NCBI RefSeq assembly: GCF_002019595.1
Contig: NZ_KV917369.1
Coordinates: 5,500,326 to 5,564,325, forward strand
Reading direction: 5' to 3'
Source of the DNA: Priestia abyssalis
GTDB taxonomy: Bacteria > Bacillota > Bacilli > Bacillales > Bacillaceae_H
Length of the DNA: 64,000 nt
The stretch's first letter is position 1; every line of letters begins with the position of its first letter. Of the stretch, positions 61,504 through 64,000 are shown in pieces. Under the pieces are notes generated by a model, which saw only the letters and a program-made list of their open reading frames with translations, searched no databases and was not told where the DNA came from. Made by a program: the position numbers and the translations under genes.

Positions 61504-62622
61504 TTGTATATAAAAAATCTTGCATTAGTTAACTATCGTAATTACGAAAAAACAGAACTTACTTTTGAAAATAAGGTGAACGTAATCTTAGGAGAAAATG
61601 CTCAAGGAAAAACAAATGTTATGGAATCCATTTTTGTGCTTTCTATGGCAAAGTCCCACCGCACATCCAATGACAAAGAGCTGATTAAGTGGGATGAAGA
61701 ATATGCAAAGATTACAGGGGGTCTGGAGCGGAAAAGCGGTCCATTTACATTAGAGTTAGTCATTTCAAAAAAAGGGAAGAAGGCTAAGCACAACTATATA
61801 GAGCAACAAAAGTTGAGTCAGTATGTAGGAGCTATGAATACCGTTATGTTTGCTCCCGAAGATTTGAATCTAGTGAAGGGGAGTCCGCAGGTAAGAAGAC
61901 GTTTCATCGATATGGAGATTGGTCAAGTTTCCCCTGTCTATATGCATGACTTAACACGCTACCAAAAGATTTTGCATCAACGCAACCAATATTTAAAACA
62001 GCTGCAGCTAAGAAAGCAATCAGATCAAGCCTTGCTTGATGTACTGACTATGCAATTAAGTGAAGCTGCAGCTAAAATTTTGAAAAAGAGATTTGAATTT
62101 CTCCAACTTCTTCAAAAATGGGCGGAACCAATCCATCAAGGAATCAGCCGAGGAATTGAAACCCTCAAAATTGAGTATAAAAACTCAATTGATGTATCAG
62201 AAAATGAAGAGTTGTCGAAAATGATAGAAGCATATCAAGAAAAGTTTGATAAGATTAAGAGTAGAGAAATCGATAGAGGAGTAACCCTTGCAGGTCCCCA
62301 TCGAGATGATCTAGTATTTTATGTGAATGATAAAGATGTACAGACATTTGGGTCGCAAGGGCAGCAACGTACAACAGCGTTGTCGTTAAAGCTAGCTGAA
62401 ATTGAACTTATTCATTCAGAGATCGGAGAATATCCCATCTTATTGCTAGACGATGTATTATCCGAGTTGGATGATTACCGTCAATCCCATTTGTTAAATA
62501 CCATTCAAGGGAAAGTCCAAACATTTGTCACAACAACTAGTATTGATGGAATCAATCATGATACATTAAAGCAAGCGGCCACGTATAAGGTGGTTTCAGG
62601 AGAGATTAAAAAGCTTAAATGA
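61504..62622 (+). CDS. recF: DNA repair/recombination protein RecF
   Basis: A 372-residue SMC-like ATPase that helps load RecA at gaps. Walker A is GENAQGKTNVMESI near residue 31, the signature is TFGSQGQQRTTALSLKLAEIE, and Walker B is LLLDDVLSELDDYR. It starts at TTG 61504, giving MYIKNLALVNYRNYEK; the upstream ribosome site (GGTGATGG) is weak, suggesting coupling with yaaA. Confidence 0.97.
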   Translation: MYIKNLALVNYRNYEKTELTFENKVNVILGENAQGKTNVMESIFVLSMAKSHRTSNDKELIKWDEEYAKITGGLERKSGPFTLELVISKKGKKAKHNYIEQQKLSQYVGAMNTVMFAPEDLNLVKGSPQVRRRFIDMEIGQVSPVYMHDLTRYQKILHQRNQYLKQLQLRKQSDQALLDVLTMQLSEAAAKILKKRFEFLQLLQKWAEPIHQGISRGIETLKIEYKNSIDVSENEELSKMIEAYQEKFDKIKSREIDRGVTLAGPHRDDLVFYVNDKDVQTFGSQGQQRTTALSLKLAEIELIHSEIGEYPILLLDDVLSELDDYRQSHLLNTIQGKVQTFVTTTSIDGINHDTLKQAATYKVVSGEIKKLK

Positions 62623-62628
62623 GGTGGG

Positions 62629-62859
62629 ATGTTGCTTATATATATCGGTGAAGACCTCGTTATTCAAGGGAAAGATATTGTAGCCATTCTAGATAAACAT
62701 GTTTTTTTATCTTCTACGGATAATCAGACCTCACTCTCCTTATCGAAGGGTGTAGATATGGAAAATATAAAATCAGTTGTGGTCACACCCCATACTATTT
62801 ACTATTCTCCTTTTGCGTCGCAAACGCTCAAGAAGAGATTATATACATTTATGAAATAA
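62629..62859 (+). CDS. remB: extracellular matrix regulator RemB (YaaB)
   Basis: A 76-residue DUF370-type protein: LIYIGEDLVIQGKDIVAILD and the ending VVVTPHTIYYSPFASQTLKKR match RemB/YaaB. In B. subtilis RemB contributes to activation of biofilm matrix genes. The start may be ATG 62629 or TTG 62632; GAGG at 62621 overlaps the recF stop and fits the TTG slightly better. Confidence 0.9.
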   Translation: MLLIYIGEDLVIQGKDIVAILDKHVFLSSTDNQTSLSLSKGVDMENIKSVVVTPHTIYYSPFASQTLKKRLYTFMK

Positions 62860-62903
62860 TAACTACTGTAAGTGGTTTTTAATAAAAAGTGTAGGTGATA
62901 CAG

Positions 62904-64000
62904 TTGGCAATGGATCAAAAGGAAATCCAAAACCCATCATATGAAGCTGATCAAATTCAGGTGCTGGAGGGCTTAGAGGCAGTTCGTAAGCGTCCTGGTA
63001 TGTATATTGGATCTACTAGCGCAAAAGGATTGCATCATCTTGTTTGGGAAATCGTTGATAATAGTATCGACGAAGCATTGGCAGGCTATTGCGATGAAAT
63101 CAATGTAATAGTTGAAGAAGATAATAGTATTACCGTAATGGATAATGGGCGTGGAATTCCCGTTGGCATCCATGAAAAAATGGGCAGACCAGCGGTGGAA
63201 GTTATCATGACAGTCCTTCACGCAGGTGGGAAATTTGGCGGCGGCGGTTATAAGGTATCTGGAGGATTGCATGGTGTCGGCGCTTCAGTTGTTAATGCGT
63301 TGTCTACTTATTTAGAAGTATATGTTAAGCGTGAGGGGCATGTTCATTACCAGAAATTCGAACGCGGTGTGCCGGCTGGAGATTTAAAAGTAATCGGTGA
63401 AACGGATCAAACGGGGACAAAAACCCATTTTAAGCCTGATGGTGAAATTTTTACGGAAACATTAGAGTATGAGTATGATACTCTTGCAAATCGTTTGCGT
63501 GAGCTTGCTTTCTTGAATAAGGGGATTAAAATTACCATTGAAGATAAGCGAGTAGAGGATAAGCGAAATGAATACTATTATGAGGGCGGAATTAAGTCTT
63601 ATGTCGAGCATTTAAATCGCTCTAAAGAGGTCGTTCACGAAGAGCCGATTTACATGGAGGGAGAAAAGGACCATATCTCAGTGGAAATTGCTCTCCAATA
63701 TAACGACAGCTATACAAGTAATATTTACTCTTTTGCTAATAATATCCATACGTATGAAGGCGGAACCCACGAAGCAGGCTTCAAGACAGCTTTAACGCGT
63801 GTGATCAATGATTATGCGCGCAAGCACAATGTGTTTAAAGAGAGTGATGCTAACTTGACGGGTGAAGATGTACGTGAAGGATTAACAGCTATCATTTCTA
63901 TCAAACATCCAGATCCTCAGTTTGAAGGGCAGACGAAAACGAAACTCGGTAATAGCGAGGCCCGCACGATTACGGATTCTGTCTTTGCTGAACAATTTGA
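62904..64000 (+). CDS. gyrB: DNA gyrase subunit B, 3' end beyond window
   Basis: The first 365 codons of the GyrB ATPase. GLEAVRKRPGMYIGST, EIVDNSIDEALAG, DNGRGIPVG and GGLHGVGASVVNALS form the GHKL ATP site, and GGTHEAGFKTALT and QTKTKLGNSEAR lead into the transducer domain. It powers negative supercoiling with GyrA and is the novobiocin target. TTG 62904 lies six bases after AGGTG; ATG 62910 is also possible. It follows remB, completing dnaA-dnaN-yaaA-recF-remB-gyrB. Confidence 0.97.
   Translation, partial: MAMDQKEIQNPSYEADQIQVLEGLEAVRKRPGMYIGSTSAKGLHHLVWEIVDNSIDEALAGYCDEINVIVEEDNSITVMDNGRGIPVGIHEKMGRPAVEVIMTVLHAGGKFGGGGYKVSGGLHGVGASVVNALSTYLEVYVKREGHVHYQKFERGVPAGDLKVIGETDQTGTKTHFKPDGEIFTETLEYEYDTLANRLRELAFLNKGIKITIEDKRVEDKRNEYYYEGGIKSYVEHLNRSKEVVHEEPIYMEGEKDHISVEIALQYNDSYTSNIYSFANNIHTYEGGTHEAGFKTALTRVINDYARKHNVFKESDANLTGEDVREGLTAIISIKHPDPQFEGQTKTKLGNSEARTITDSVFAEQF

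Noticed and set aside
1..64000. CRISPR arrays, intact insertion sequences, prophage or rRNA genes
   Set aside because: No regularly spaced direct repeats with unique spacers, transposase, integrase, phage structural genes or rRNA sequence were seen. The only regular short-repeat arrays are the 21-bp coding repeats and the TGTATAC array.

Overview
This window is a stretch of chromosome from an endospore-forming member of the Bacillaceae, AT-rich with TTG/GTG starts common. It spans the replication origin. Reading leftwards from dnaA (58.5 kb), the minus-strand order rpmH-rnpA-yidC(spoIIIJ)-jag-mnmE-mnmG-rsmG-noc-parA-parB, then ychF, rpsF-ssb-rpsR, gdpP-rplI-dnaB, purA, a Lys-Glu-Asp-Phe tRNA cluster, walRKHIJ-htrC, yyzF and rlmH, is the layout known from Bacillus subtilis. 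To the right of dnaA lie dnaN, yaaA, recF, remB and the start of gyrB. The presence of yyaC, spoIIIJ, soj and spo0J homologues fits a spore former. The species cannot be named from this sequence.

From 1 to about 25 kb the window is accessory and patchy. It holds a 5'-clipped pdxK, a HAD phosphatase, a DUF3243 protein, a decayed histidine kinase, an unusual SDR lacking the catalytic Tyr, a RocB-like M20 peptidase, a maltose PTS permease followed by a MapP-like phosphatase (malT-mapP), a two-P-loop ATPase, topB, a truncated YbaK remnant, a RecG/AlbA-type ATPase containing nine 21-bp tandem repeats, a fatty acid desaturase, an MBOAT/SGNH O-acylation pair, a glutaminyl-tRNA synthetase (rare in Bacillus) and pepT.

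The most unusual element is at 22.5-24.7 kb: a plasmid-type actin-like partition cassette. It has an upstream array of TGTATAC octamers in phased pairs (candidate parC), a ParM/StbA-like actin gene and an acidic-tailed ParR-like partner. It sits about 34 kb from oriC on the same chromosome that carries parA/parB/parS and noc. A decayed siderophore-binding-protein gene flanks it, suggesting a captured plasmid fragment between pepT and rlmH.

Replication control sequences are rich. oriC is bipartite: a DnaA-box cluster upstream of dnaA, and a second part with DnaA boxes plus a DnaA-trio-like tract between dnaA and dnaN. A third dense DnaA-box cluster lies around rlmH/yyzF. parS sites lie inside parB (perfect) and walK (one mismatch), and a perfect palindrome with a parS-like centre lies upstream of noc. 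A PurBox-bearing promoter precedes purA, and an S6:S18-type leader precedes rpsF.
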